This document shows positions 50,426-59,237 of a stretch of 64,000 nt of DNA, in pieces (the first letter of the stretch is position 1; the number at the start of each line of letters is the position of its first letter). The translations under genes and the position numbers were made by a program. The notes below the pieces were generated by a model, which saw nothing but the letters and a program-made list of their open reading frames with translations, had not been told where the DNA came from and did no database searches. The DNA is from an uncultured bacterium (GTDB taxonomy: Bacteria; Cyanobacteriota; Vampirovibrionia; Gastranaerophilales; Gastranaerophilaceae): assembly GCA_949286705.1 (NCBI GenBank), contig CASEDF010000004.1, positions 1 through 64,000 of the forward strand. Direction: 5' to 3'.

Positions 50426-51350
50426 ATTTGCAGTAAGATACCTTAAAAACACATTTTATCCCGTAACCGTTCCGGAAACAATTCATCTTGAAGACGGTCA
50501 AATGGTTATTGTAAGAACTGAAAAAGGCGAAGAAGCTTTGAAAATCATTCTGGTAAGTCCGGAGATTTCACAAGCGTGGGAAAAAAGTGAGGTTAAACCG
50601 GAGCCTTTGCCTGTTATAAGAGTTTTATCCCAGAGAGATTTGCAAACTCTTGACGATATTAAAAAAGAGGAAGTAACCTCGTTTTTCAAATGTCAGGAGC
50701 TTGTAAGACAGCACGGATTAAACATGAACCTTGTCCAGTGCAGAATAACTTTTGACAGACGCAAGATAACTTTCTACTATACGGCACCGGAAAGAGTGGA
50801 TTTCAGGGCGCTTTTAAAAGATTTAACCCAAGTTTTCACGCGTGTTCGTATTGATTTGAGGCACATCGGCGTAAGAGATGAAACCTCAATTCTTGACGGG
50901 GTCGGGATTTGCGGCAGACCTTTTTGCTGTTCGAGTTTTTTGAGAAAATTTGCCACAATTAACGTAAAACTTGCCAAGGATCAAGGAATGCCGATAGCTC
51001 CGGGTAAAATTTCCGGGACCTGCGGAAGATTATTGTGCTGTCTGACTTATGAATACTCAAACTACATTGACGCTGCAAAAGGCATGCCGCCTGTAGGATC
51101 ATCCGTTATGACACCCGAAGGTCTCGGCAAAGTCTGCTATCTGCAATTTTTAAGCGGCAAAGTAGCTGTAAAAACCGAAGACGGCAAAGTAAAAGAATTT
51201 CCTAAAGGTGATATTGAAATGGTTGACGCTGATGTTAACGTTGAAATTGACGTTCAGCCGCTGAATACATCTTATATTGTTGAAGATGACATAAATATTG
51301 ACATCAAACAGCTTGAAGATGACAGAAACAGCTCAACAGGAAACATTTAA
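50418..51350 (+). CDS. ricT: PSP1 domain protein, RicT-like
   Basis: The 310 residues hold a PSP1/YaaT domain with the cysteine-rich signature CGRPFCCSSFLRKF (about 170) and CGRLLCCLTYEY (about 208). In Bacillus the RicAFT complex binds Fe-S clusters and aids RNase Y in mRNA maturation. RicA and RicF homologues are not next to it, so the complex may differ. The C terminus (about 270-310) is acidic. It overlaps gpsA by 8 nt and ends 9 bp before the convergent nrdG. Confidence 0.88.
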   Translation: MYKFAVRYLKNTFYPVTVPETIHLEDGQMVIVRTEKGEEALKIILVSPEISQAWEKSEVKPEPLPVIRVLSQRDLQTLDDIKKEEVTSFFKCQELVRQHGLNMNLVQCRITFDRRKITFYYTAPERVDFRALLKDLTQVFTRVRIDLRHIGVRDETSILDGVGICGRPFCCSSFLRKFATINVKLAKDQGMPIAPGKISGTCGRLLCCLTYEYSNYIDAAKGMPPVGSSVMTPEGLGKVCYLQFLSGKVAVKTEDGKVKEFPKGDIEMVDADVNVEIDVQPLNTSYIVEDDINIDIKQLEDDRNSSTGNI

Positions 51351-51359
51351 AACAAAATT

Positions 51360-52043
51360 TCAGCGCACGGAAACGTATTTTACGTAGGGTTTTAAAATAT
51401 CCGTAATTTCTTTGAATTCGCCATCAGTATAAGTTGTTTCCGTCATCATTTTTGGATCTAAAGTTTTGGACGGAACAAATTTTTGAAGATAATATTTTTC
51501 GGCACCTTTTATAAGTTTGCCGATTGCACGAAAATCATCATAGCTCAATTGCGATTTTACAACTGTTGTCCTGAATTCATAGCCGATACCGGAGGTCATA
51601 ATAATATCAATACTTTCGCGGATTTTTTCGGAATTAATTTTGGAATTGGTAACAAGCGGATATTTTTCAATCGGGGCTTTTATATCCATTGCAATGTAAT
51701 CCAAAAAAGGCAATAACCCTTTAATTTTTTCGGGGAAAGTGCCGTTGGAATCCAATTTAACAAGAAAACCGAGTTTTTTAATCTCTTTTATAAAATCTTC
51801 CAAATCAGACTGGAGGCAGGGCTCACCGCCTGTAATTACGACCCCGTCAAGCTTGCCGCGTCTTGTATTTAAAAATTCAAGAAAGGCCGGCACAGTCCAT
51901 GCCGGCTCATTTCTTACAGCTATAAGTTCAGGATTGTGGCAGTAACCGCATCTGAAGTTACACCCCTGCGTAAAAACGATTGTGCTGATTTTATCGGGGA
52001 AATCCAATAACGATGTTTTTTGAACTCCGCCTATTTGCAGCAT
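51360..52043 (-). CDS. nrdG: Anaerobic ribonucleotide reductase activating protein
   Basis: A radical SAM enzyme that makes the glycyl radical on NrdD. The 227 residues show the cluster motif CNFRCGYC (C28, C32, C35), GGEPCLQ (about 87) and the N-terminal IGGVQKTSLLDFPDKIS of the NrdG2 subfamily. It overlaps the nrdD 3' end by 13 nt, so translation is coupled, and it is under the same riboswitch. Confidence 0.93.
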   Translation of the reverse strand: MLQIGGVQKTSLLDFPDKISTIVFTQGCNFRCGYCHNPELIAVRNEPAWTVPAFLEFLNTRRGKLDGVVITGGEPCLQSDLEDFIKEIKKLGFLVKLDSNGTFPEKIKGLLPFLDYIAMDIKAPIEKYPLVTNSKINSEKIRESIDIIMTSGIGYEFRTTVVKSQLSYDDFRAIGKLIKGAEKYYLQKFVPSKTLDPKMMTETTYTDGEFKEITDILKPYVKYVSVR

Positions 52044-53881
52044 TCGTTTATTACAAATTCCTTTCTGTCCTTGAATTCACGTTTTTTGCCTTTATTCCAC
52101 TGGGTTACGGGTCTTATATAGCCCACAACACGTGAATAGACTTCGCATTCGGCGCCGCATTCAGGGCAGGTAAAGTGTTCGCCTGCAACATAACCGTGAT
52201 TCGGGCATGTGCTGAATGTCGGTGAGAATGTGAAATACGGGAGGTGATAATTGTTGCACACTTTTTTAACAAGGTTTTTCATAGTTTCAATGTTATGAAT
52301 TCTTTCCCCTGCAAAAATATGTAAAACAGTACCGCCTGTGTATTTAGTCTGCAAATCATCCTGATGATCAAGCACTTCAAAGATATCATCGGTATAATTT
52401 ACCGGCAACTGAGTTGAATTTGTGTAATAAGGATATTTTTCCTTATCAAGTTTAGCAAGCCTGTAGGAAGTACCTTCACCCGGTGTGGCTTCAAGGTTGT
52501 AGTTGTGGCCGGTTTCTTTCTGGAATTCTTTAATTTTTTCTCTCATAAAGTCCATAACCTCAACCGCAAACTGTTTTCCGCGGAAGCTGCCGATGTCATC
52601 GGCTAATAAGTTCAAGCATGCTTCGTTCATACCTATCAAACCGATTGTAGAGAAGTGGTTTTTCCAGTATACACCAAATCTTGATTTGATATCCCTCAGG
52701 TAGAATTTTGTATAAGGATAAAGATTTTTGTCAGTCAAATCTTCCAATAAAGCTCGTTTGATTTCCAAACTTTCTTTAGCAAGCTCCATTTTTTCAGCCA
52801 ATTTAGATAAAAATTCACCTTTAGTTTCGGAATTTGCAGCGATTTTCGGAAGATTAATCGTTACAACACCTACAGAACCTGTCAGAGGATTTGAACCGAA
52901 CAATCCGCCGCCTCTGTATTCAAGTTCTCTGTTGTCAATTCTTAATCTACAGCACATAGAACGTGCATCCTCCGGTGACATATCGGAATTGATGAAGTTT
53001 GAGAAATACGGAATGCCGTATTTTGCAGCCATTTCCCATAAACCTTCGATATTTTTATTATCCCAGTCAAAATCTTTTGTAATATTATATGTCGGAATCG
53101 GGAATGTAAATACTCTGCCTGAATTATCGCCTTGCATCATAACTTCGAAGAACGCTTTATTCAGCATATCCATTTCTTTCTGGAAGTCTTTGTAAGTTTC
53201 TTCCATCAATTCGCCGCCGATAATAACAGGCTGTTCCGCATAATATGAAGGAACCGTCAAATCCATTGTGATATTTGTGAAAGGTGTCTGGAACCCTACA
53301 CGTGTCGGAACATTCATATTAAATACGAATTCCTGCATAGCCTGCTTAACTTGCTCATAGGTCAAATTGTCATATCTGATAAACGGCGCAAGAAGTGTAT
53401 CAAAATTTGAGAAGGCTTGAGCGCCTGCAGCTTCTCCCTGCATTGTATACATAAAGTTTACAACCTGACCTAAGGCTGTTCTGAAGTGTTTTGCAGGAGC
53501 GCTTTCAATTTTACCTTTAACTCCGGTAAAACCTTCAGTCAATAAATCTTTTAAATCCCAGCCCACACAGTATACTGATATGATATTCAAATCATGGATA
53601 TGAATATCACCGTTTATATGAGCGTTTCTGATATCAGCCGGATAAATTTTATTAAGCCAGTAATTTTTGCTGATTTCGGAAGCTATATAATTATTAAGCC
53701 CCTGAATAGAATATGACATGTTAGAATTTTCATTAACCTGCCAGTCAAGCTGCTTCAAATAATTATCGACAAGCGTAATATTTGAATCTTTATCAGAAGC
53801 CTGAACAGGATTTGACATGAAAGCTCTTTTTGCGGATCCCAAATCGACAACATTGTTGTCCTTCAAAATTGCATTGTTCAT
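52031..53881 (-). CDS. nrdD: Anaerobic ribonucleoside-triphosphate reductase (class III)
   Basis: NrdD makes deoxyribonucleotides without oxygen or cobalamin. The 616 residues have the catalytic barrel, a C-terminal zinc site (CPNHGY and CPECGAEC) and the glycyl radical G587 in RVVGYIRPV. The N-terminal ATP-cone of E. coli NrdD (about 100 residues) is absent: the start MNNAILKDNN is followed almost directly by the catalytic fold, and the bases upstream are riboswitch. Allosteric activity control by ATP/dATP may therefore be missing. GGGAG lies 7 nt before the ATG. nrdG follows in overlap. Confidence 0.95.
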   Translation of the reverse strand: MNNAILKDNNVVDLGSAKRAFMSNPVQASDKDSNITLVDNYLKQLDWQVNENSNMSYSIQGLNNYIASEISKNYWLNKIYPADIRNAHINGDIHIHDLNIISVYCVGWDLKDLLTEGFTGVKGKIESAPAKHFRTALGQVVNFMYTMQGEAAGAQAFSNFDTLLAPFIRYDNLTYEQVKQAMQEFVFNMNVPTRVGFQTPFTNITMDLTVPSYYAEQPVIIGGELMEETYKDFQKEMDMLNKAFFEVMMQGDNSGRVFTFPIPTYNITKDFDWDNKNIEGLWEMAAKYGIPYFSNFINSDMSPEDARSMCCRLRIDNRELEYRGGGLFGSNPLTGSVGVVTINLPKIAANSETKGEFLSKLAEKMELAKESLEIKRALLEDLTDKNLYPYTKFYLRDIKSRFGVYWKNHFSTIGLIGMNEACLNLLADDIGSFRGKQFAVEVMDFMREKIKEFQKETGHNYNLEATPGEGTSYRLAKLDKEKYPYYTNSTQLPVNYTDDIFEVLDHQDDLQTKYTGGTVLHIFAGERIHNIETMKNLVKKVCNNYHLPYFTFSPTFSTCPNHGYVAGEHFTCPECGAECEVYSRVVGYIRPVTQWNKGKKREFKDRKEFVINECCK

Positions 53882-53884
53882 AAA

Positions 53885-53990
53885 AAATCTCCCAGATTAC
53901 CGTGGTTGTACTACTAACCTACATAAGCATTCCGACTATAACGGCTGCGGTCCAGTGAGGGATTTTCACCCATGCTTTCCTTACATAAGT
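53885..53990 (-). promoter_or_regulatory. Cobalamin riboswitch upstream of nrdD
   Basis: The minus-strand leader contains, in order, GGAAAGCAT, GGGTGAAAATCCC, CACTGGACCGCAGCCGT and AGTCGGAATGC, the conserved blocks of the cobalamin aptamer (GGUGAAAAUCC, a CCGCxxC core and the B12 box AGUCGGAAUGC). AAGCAT pairs with ATGCTT to close the core. Between aptamer and start codon, GGTT-AGTAGTAC-AACC may form a small hairpin 15-30 nt before the ribosome site, so control is probably translational. In other bacteria B12 riboswitches shut off a B12-independent isozyme when cobalamin is present. No terminator stem is apparent. Confidence 0.75.
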
Positions 53991-53996
53991 ATCATG

Positions 53997-54025
53997 ATTT
54001 TATAACTATCATGCAAATTTGTCAA
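53997..54025 (-). promoter_or_regulatory. Promoter of nrdD-nrdG
   Basis: Minus-strand TTGACA (54020-54025) and TAAAAT (53997-54002) are 17 bp apart, placing the transcription start near 53990, just before the aptamer. The leader is about 109 nt. Confidence 0.75.
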
Positions 54026-54041
54026 TAAATCATAAGATTGA

Positions 54042-54245
54042 TCAGGGGGTAACATAAACATAATATATATCGCCGTCCAAAAGCGTGACGGCATATTTGA
54101 CGTAATTTTTACGCTTCGGATCAGGTCCCTGTTCTGTAACATTTATTACAAAATCATTATCAATAAATTTTCTGACCTCATTCAAAGAAAAATATTCTTT
54201 AGTCAGAAATTTTGCAAATTTTTCATACTCACGATTATCTTCCAT
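54042..54245 (-). CDS. Small protein of unknown function (67 aa)
   Basis: A polar alpha-beta protein: an N-terminal helix (EDNREYEKFAKFLTKEYFSLNEVRKF), then strands YVKYAVTLLDGDIYYVYVTP. It has no signal or membrane segment. It lies between the nrdD promoter and the gene at 54284, with about 40 bp to each. No ribosome site is obvious (AGATA before the ATG). Family not recognised; reality supported mainly by its reading-frame quality and spacing. Confidence 0.6.
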   Translation of the reverse strand: MEDNREYEKFAKFLTKEYFSLNEVRKFIDNDFVINVTEQGPDPKRKNYVKYAVTLLDGDIYYVYVTP

Positions 54246-54283
54246 ATATTAGTTATTATACCCGTTTTTTAAAAAATGCAACA

Positions 54284-54886
54284 TTACTTAATATTTTTAA
54301 AAAATTCATCCGCAATCAACTGAGAATACTTATCCTTTTCCGAAACAGAAAGCAGTAATCTGTCATCACCTTTTGAATCCTTAACAACAGATATAATACC
54401 GGCAACATCGCCCACAGGCAGTTTTTTAACTCTTGCTTCAAACTTAACATAAGGAACCGATTTGCCGTAAGAAGATAACATTCCTCGCTTTGTAACGGAC
54501 AAATCATTAACCGAAATTGCCTGATATTTAATTTTTTTAACAGAATTACGCAATTTATCTTCAATATTATCGGATTTTATATCTTCCGCGGTCAATATCG
54601 GTTTTTCTCCGGTATCAACAACAACCATTTTTTGACCTGATGCCTTATGTTCGGCAATAACGGCATTATAACCCAAGACACCTGCGGCTTTTTCTATCTC
54701 AAATTCATCGTTAATTTTTGAAAAATCACCGACTTTTTTGGCTCTTTCAAGCATGACTTCCTGCGAAGGATTTAACCAGTTACCGAGCCAGCCGCCTATC
54801 AGTTCTTTTCCGCCAAGCGACATAAAACCTATTATTGCAAGGGTTATAACAACAGCTCTTATAATATTTCTAAGACAGCCTATCAT
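54284..54886 (-). CDS. Membrane-anchored protein of unknown function (200 aa)
   Basis: One N-terminal membrane helix (about 9-28) anchors a periplasmic or cytoplasmic alpha-beta domain with IEKAAGVLGYNAVIAEH, MVVVDTGEKPILTAEDIK, and KKLPVGDVAGIISVVKDS. The ATG at 54886 begins the hydrophobic anchor and is preferred over a longer frame that runs through the mutS promoter to 55048. It is read divergently from mutS. The family is not recognised. Confidence 0.7.
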   Translation of the reverse strand: MIGCLRNIIRAVVITLAIIGFMSLGGKELIGGWLGNWLNPSQEVMLERAKKVGDFSKINDEFEIEKAAGVLGYNAVIAEHKASGQKMVVVDTGEKPILTAEDIKSDNIEDKLRNSVKKIKYQAISVNDLSVTKRGMLSSYGKSVPYVKFEARVKKLPVGDVAGIISVVKDSKGDDRLLLSVSEKDKYSQLIADEFFKNIK

Positions 54887-54903
54887 CTTAAATTCCTCTG
54901 ATT

Positions 54904-54932
54904 TTGACAAAAAATTTTGATGGTATAATAAT
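54904..54932 (+). promoter_or_regulatory. Promoter of mutS, short or absent leader
   Basis: TTGACA (54904-54909) is followed by AATAAT (54927-54932) at 17 bp or TATAAT (54924-54929) at 14 bp. The mutS ATG is 9 nt after the first and there is no ribosome site in ATTATAATT. Confidence 0.5.
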
Positions 54933-54941
54933 ATTATAATT

Positions 54942-57515
54942 ATGACAAAAACAGAAATCAACAATATAAATAGTTGGGAAGTAATACCTGAAGACACAAC
55001 GCCTGTTATGAGGCAGTATCTGGAAATTAAACGCGAAAACCCGAACATGCTGCTTTTATACAGACTCGGAGACTTTTACGAAACTTTTTTTGAAGATGCA
55101 TACAAACTTTCAAAAGCGCTGGAATTAACGTTAACCAGCAAAGACGCAGGTACTCTGGGCAGAATTCCGCTTGCCGGAATACCCGTAAAAGCCGCTGACA
55201 ACTATATTGAACGACTTGTGCAAAAAAATATTAAAGTTGCGATCTGCGAACAGCTTGAGGACCCCAAATATACAAAAGATTTAGTAAAACGCGGTGTCAC
55301 AAGGATTATAACGGCAGGCACAATTACCGAAAGCAATTTTCTTGAACAAAATACAAATAATTATATTTGTGCAATGTTTAAAGACGAAAAAAATAACCTT
55401 TACGGATTTGCCTACACAGATATATCAACAGGTGAATTCAAGGTAACACAGGCACCTTTGGACTTAATCACAGCAGAACTTGCAAGGCTCAATCCTGCAG
55501 AAGTTATCGCACCTTCAATCAGGGATGAAATTAAACCGTTCCAGATTGTACCTGATGAAAAAATAGACCTGCCGGAAAATATTACAAAAATTTATAACTG
55601 TTCAAAAATTCCGTCTTCGGTTTTTGAACCTGCATTTGCTGAAAACAATTTAAAAGCTGTTTTTGAAACAAAAAGTCTTGAATCTTTCGGATATGAAACC
55701 TGTAAGGCAGGTTTCCGCGCAGCAGGCGCTCTTTTATCATACATCTGGGAAACTCAAAAAGGCAACATGCCTAAATTTGAAAGAATTGAACACTATGAAC
55801 TTTCCGAATATATGATAATTGATGTCAGCACAAGAAAAAATCTTGAATTAACCGAAACGCTGAGAGAAAAGAATAAATACGGTTCTCTTTTATGGGCTGT
55901 TGATAAAACCCGCACAAATATGGGAGCAAGACTTTTAAGAAACCGTATTTGCCAGCCCTTAAAAAAAGTTGAAGATATCCAAAAACGTCAGGATGCAGTG
56001 TCTGAACTTGTAGAAAAAAGCCAGCTGCGGCGCGAGCTTTCCGACAAATTAGAAAAAATTCAGGATATTCAAAGACTTTCCACAAGGATAAGCAACGGCA
56101 GCGCAACACCAAGAGATTTTATAGGGTTAAAGACCTCACTTCAAGCTCTGCCCGAGATTTTGGACATTTCAAAAAATTTAGACAACAATCCGTTTGCAAA
56201 AATCGAACAATACCGCGAAGATATTGCCATTTACGCGGATTTAATTGACAGAACAATTATTGATAACCCGCCAATCCACATAAAAGAAGGCGGAATTATA
56301 AAGGATAATGTAAACGGCGAACTGGATTATTTCAGAGATTTGTTAACCGGCGGAGAACAATGGTTAAAAAACTTTGAAGAAACCGAAAAAGAAAAAACAG
56401 GGATTAAGAACCTGAAAGTCGGCTACAACAAAGTTTTCGGCTACTTTATCGAAATAACAAACACATATCTTAATCAGACACCTGATAATTACATAAGAAA
56501 ACAAACTCTGACAAATGCAGAAAGATTTATCACGGAAGAACTAAAAAAACACGAAGATGATGTTTTGTCAGCGAAATTCAAATCAACCGAGCTGGAATAC
56601 AAACTCTACACCGACTTCAGGGACTATTCAAAAGAATACGTAACAAAAATTCGAGAAATAGCAGAAGCAATAGCTGTTATGGATGTTTCATCATCATTAG
56701 CCGAAGTTGCGGTTGAAAATAATTATTCAAAACCGATTGTGGACGAATCCGATGATTTTATAGTCAAAAACGGCAGACATCCCGTTCTGGAAAAGATTTT
56801 GCCTTTAGGGGAATACGTTGCAAACGACCTGACCTTGAAAAGCAATTCTGTTGACACAACGCAATTTATGATACTGACAGGTCCAAATATGGCAGGGAAA
56901 TCAACCTATATGCGTCAAAACGCACTGATTGCAATTTTAGCGCAAATCGGGTCATGGGTTCCTGCGGATTATGCCAAAATCGGGATTATGGATAAAATCT
57001 TTACCCGTGTCGGAGCATCAGACGATTTGACGCTCGGGCAGTCTACTTTTATGGTAGAAATGATTGAAACAGCCTGCATTTTAAACTCTGCAACCGACAA
57101 AAGCTTTATTCTGCTTGATGAAATCGGACGCGGCACAAGCACTTATGACGGTGTTGCAATAGCCTGGGCTGTTGCCGAATATATTGCGACAAGAATCAAA
57201 GCCAGATGTATTTTTGCAACCCACTACCACGAGCTGAATGTAATGACAAATACTTATCCGCAGATAAAAAATTATCGCATTACAATTTCGGAAGAAAACG
57301 GCGAAATTGAATTTTTACGCAAAATAGTACAGGGCGGAGCAAGCAAAAGTTACGGTATTCAGGTTGCGAAAATGGCGGGACTTCCTAATGTTGTTATCAA
57401 ACGATCTCAGGATTTGATGACCCGAATGCAAAAAGACTTTTCTAATAATTTAGCCACCCGCAAAAAATCCGACACGGTTGAACCTCAGGTACCTCAATTA
57501 AATTTATTTAATTGA
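54942..57515 (+). CDS. mutS: DNA mismatch repair protein MutS
   Basis: MutS binds mismatches and recruits MutL. The 857 residues contain the mismatch-reading Phe-x-Glu in RLGDFYETFFEDA (about 42-54), connector and lever domains, Walker A TGPNMAGKST (about 648), Walker B DEIGRGTSTYDG (about 724), THYHEL (about 763) and a short C-terminal dimerisation tail ending PQLNLFN. mutL is not in the window. No Shine-Dalgarno sequence is present; see the promoter entry. It ends about 55 bp before the next ORF, separated by a weak hairpin. Confidence 0.96.
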   Translation: MTKTEINNINSWEVIPEDTTPVMRQYLEIKRENPNMLLLYRLGDFYETFFEDAYKLSKALELTLTSKDAGTLGRIPLAGIPVKAADNYIERLVQKNIKVAICEQLEDPKYTKDLVKRGVTRIITAGTITESNFLEQNTNNYICAMFKDEKNNLYGFAYTDISTGEFKVTQAPLDLITAELARLNPAEVIAPSIRDEIKPFQIVPDEKIDLPENITKIYNCSKIPSSVFEPAFAENNLKAVFETKSLESFGYETCKAGFRAAGALLSYIWETQKGNMPKFERIEHYELSEYMIIDVSTRKNLELTETLREKNKYGSLLWAVDKTRTNMGARLLRNRICQPLKKVEDIQKRQDAVSELVEKSQLRRELSDKLEKIQDIQRLSTRISNGSATPRDFIGLKTSLQALPEILDISKNLDNNPFAKIEQYREDIAIYADLIDRTIIDNPPIHIKEGGIIKDNVNGELDYFRDLLTGGEQWLKNFEETEKEKTGIKNLKVGYNKVFGYFIEITNTYLNQTPDNYIRKQTLTNAERFITEELKKHEDDVLSAKFKSTELEYKLYTDFRDYSKEYVTKIREIAEAIAVMDVSSSLAEVAVENNYSKPIVDESDDFIVKNGRHPVLEKILPLGEYVANDLTLKSNSVDTTQFMILTGPNMAGKSTYMRQNALIAILAQIGSWVPADYAKIGIMDKIFTRVGASDDLTLGQSTFMVEMIETACILNSATDKSFILLDEIGRGTSTYDGVAIAWAVAEYIATRIKARCIFATHYHELNVMTNTYPQIKNYRITISEENGEIEFLRKIVQGGASKSYGIQVAKMAGLPNVVIKRSQDLMTRMQKDFSNNLATRKKSDTVEPQVPQLNLFN

Positions 57516-57538
57516 TAAAATTTGTAAATTTTTTTAAA

Positions 57539-57569
57539 AAAACTCGCAAAAAATTTCTTTACGAGTTTT
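57539..57569 (+). terminator. Weak terminator after mutS
   Basis: AAAACTCG (57539-57546) pairs with CGAGTTTT (57562-57569) around a 15-nt A/T loop; the T run is only four bases, so read-through to the next gene is likely. Confidence 0.45.
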
Positions 57570-57597
57570 AATGTTAATGGTAAAAAAAGGAGCGGCT

Positions 57598-58059
57598 ATG
57601 TACGTAAGTTTCAATCCTAATGTAAATTTTAAACAACAGGCACCTCAAATGCCAAAAGATAACGTACAACAGAATTCCAAACAGACTGCAGTAATGCAGC
57701 AGCAAAAAAAGCCCTCAGGATTTAGAGAAGATATCAGTAAGATAGCCAAATTTTTTACGTCGTTAAATGAAATGACAAAAGCTTCATTTAAGGCAGCAGG
57801 TTACGGCGCATTAACGTCCGCAGTTTCACTTGCCGGTTTCTGGGCATTCGGAGCTGTACCGAGAGGATTTAAAAAAGGCAACAAAATTTTAGACGCATTC
57901 AAACATCCGATTAAAAATATAAGTACCAAAGGCAAAGTTATCACAGCAGTCTTAGGTCTGGGAGTTGCAGCATACCACATAATTAAGGGTCTGTTAATAA
58001 CTAACCAGCGCACCGCAAACGTTGACCACCAGTTAAAAACAGGTCACAGACCGGCTTAA
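57598..58059 (+). CDS. Lineage-specific protein with two hydrophobic helices (153 aa)
   Basis: The N terminus MYVSFNPNVNFKQQ and a Gln/Lys-rich disordered stretch (to about 45) precede a helical part with two hydrophobic segments (about 72-88, ALTSAVSLAGFWAFGAV; and about 114-130, VITAVLGLGVAAYHIIKGL). It ends in a His/Lys-rich tail. The ATG at 57598 is chosen for the ribosome site AAAAGGAG 5 nt upstream; nine residues more could be added at 57571 without such a site. It is probably a Gastranaerophilales-type orphan. Function unknown. Confidence 0.72.
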   Translation: MYVSFNPNVNFKQQAPQMPKDNVQQNSKQTAVMQQQKKPSGFREDISKIAKFFTSLNEMTKASFKAAGYGALTSAVSLAGFWAFGAVPRGFKKGNKILDAFKHPIKNISTKGKVITAVLGLGVAAYHIIKGLLITNQRTANVDHQLKTGHRPA

Positions 58060-58121
58060 AAGGATACTGAAAGATTGAGCGGTTACCCCTATAACGGCTA
58101 AAACGGTATTTTATCTGCAGG

Positions 58122-59237
58122 TCAGCCGATTAAATTTCCGTAGTGTTCGTTGTAAAAATCGCCGAACCTGTCCTGCAGAATAGCTTCACGGCATTTTTGC
58201 GAAAATTCCACCAGAAATTGGATATTGTGGATGGATAAAAGCGTAGAAGCAGTGCTTTCGCCGCAGCGCCAGAGGTGTCTTATGTAGGCTCTGGAATGAT
58301 TTTGGCACGCATAACAATCACAGCCTTCCACAAGCGGACGCGCATCATCGTAGAATTCTTTATTCTTAATATTACGTTTGCCGTTCCATGTAAAAAACGA
58401 GCCGTGGCGGGCATTTCTGGTCGGCAGAACACAATCAAACATATCCACCCCGCGTTTAATTCCGTCCAACAAATCCTCCGGTGTTCCGACGCCCATAAGA
58501 TAACGCGGCTTATTTGCGGGCAATAAAGGCGCTGTAAGCTCAACAAAATGGTTCATAATCTCTTTTGTTTCACCGACACTCAACCCGCCGATTGCATAGC
58601 CGTGGGCATCATAAGATGAAATTACACTTGCGCTTTCACGTCTTAAATCATCGAAAAACGCGCCCTGAACTATCGGAAAAAGTGCCTGACGGGGGTTTGT
58701 TTTTGCTTTCATACATCTTTCAAGCCACCTGTGGGTGCGCTCCATTGCCTTTTTTGCGGTATCATAATCGCAAGGATACGGCGCACATTCATCAAAAGCC
58801 ATAATTATATCTGCACCGATATCCTGCTGGATTTCCATGGAAACCTCAGGAGATATAAAATGTTTTTTGCCGTCTTTCGGGTCTCTGAATTCAACACCGT
58901 CCTCTGTGATTTTCCTCAAATGCGACAGCGAAAACACTTGAAACCCGCCCGAATCCGTCAAAACCGGTTTATCCCAATTCATCCAGCCGTGAATTCCGCC
59001 GAATTGTTTGATTAACTTTGTACCGGCTCTTAAATAAAGATGATATGAATTTGCCAGAATTATTTGCGCGCCGGTATTTTTCACCTGTTCAGAGGTAAGC
59101 GTTTTGACAGCGGAATTTGTTCCGACAGGCATAAAAATAGGCGTTAAAATTTTTCCGTGCGGGGTGGTTAAAATTCCTGCACGGGCGCCTGTTTGCGCAC
59201 ATTCGTGAACCAATTCATAACTAAAAAATTCACTCAT
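58122..59237 (-). CDS. tgt: Queuine/preQ1 tRNA-guanine transglycosylase
   Basis: Tgt swaps the wobble guanine of Asp, Asn, His and Tyr tRNAs for preQ1. The 371-residue TIM barrel has D95 in TDSGGFQVFSL, the nucleophile Asp in GVDMFDCVLPTRNARHG (about 265), and the zinc motif CDCYACQNHSRAYIRHL (about 307-323). The start follows immediately (0 bp) after the ndk stop codon, so the two are one transcript. Other queuosine genes are not in the window, so de novo synthesis versus salvage is open. Confidence 0.95.
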   Translation of the reverse strand: MSEFFSYELVHECAQTGARAGILTTPHGKILTPIFMPVGTNSAVKTLTSEQVKNTGAQIILANSYHLYLRAGTKLIKQFGGIHGWMNWDKPVLTDSGGFQVFSLSHLRKITEDGVEFRDPKDGKKHFISPEVSMEIQQDIGADIIMAFDECAPYPCDYDTAKKAMERTHRWLERCMKAKTNPRQALFPIVQGAFFDDLRRESASVISSYDAHGYAIGGLSVGETKEIMNHFVELTAPLLPANKPRYLMGVGTPEDLLDGIKRGVDMFDCVLPTRNARHGSFFTWNGKRNIKNKEFYDDARPLVEGCDCYACQNHSRAYIRHLWRCGESTASTLLSIHNIQFLVEFSQKCREAILQDRFGDFYNEHYGNLIG

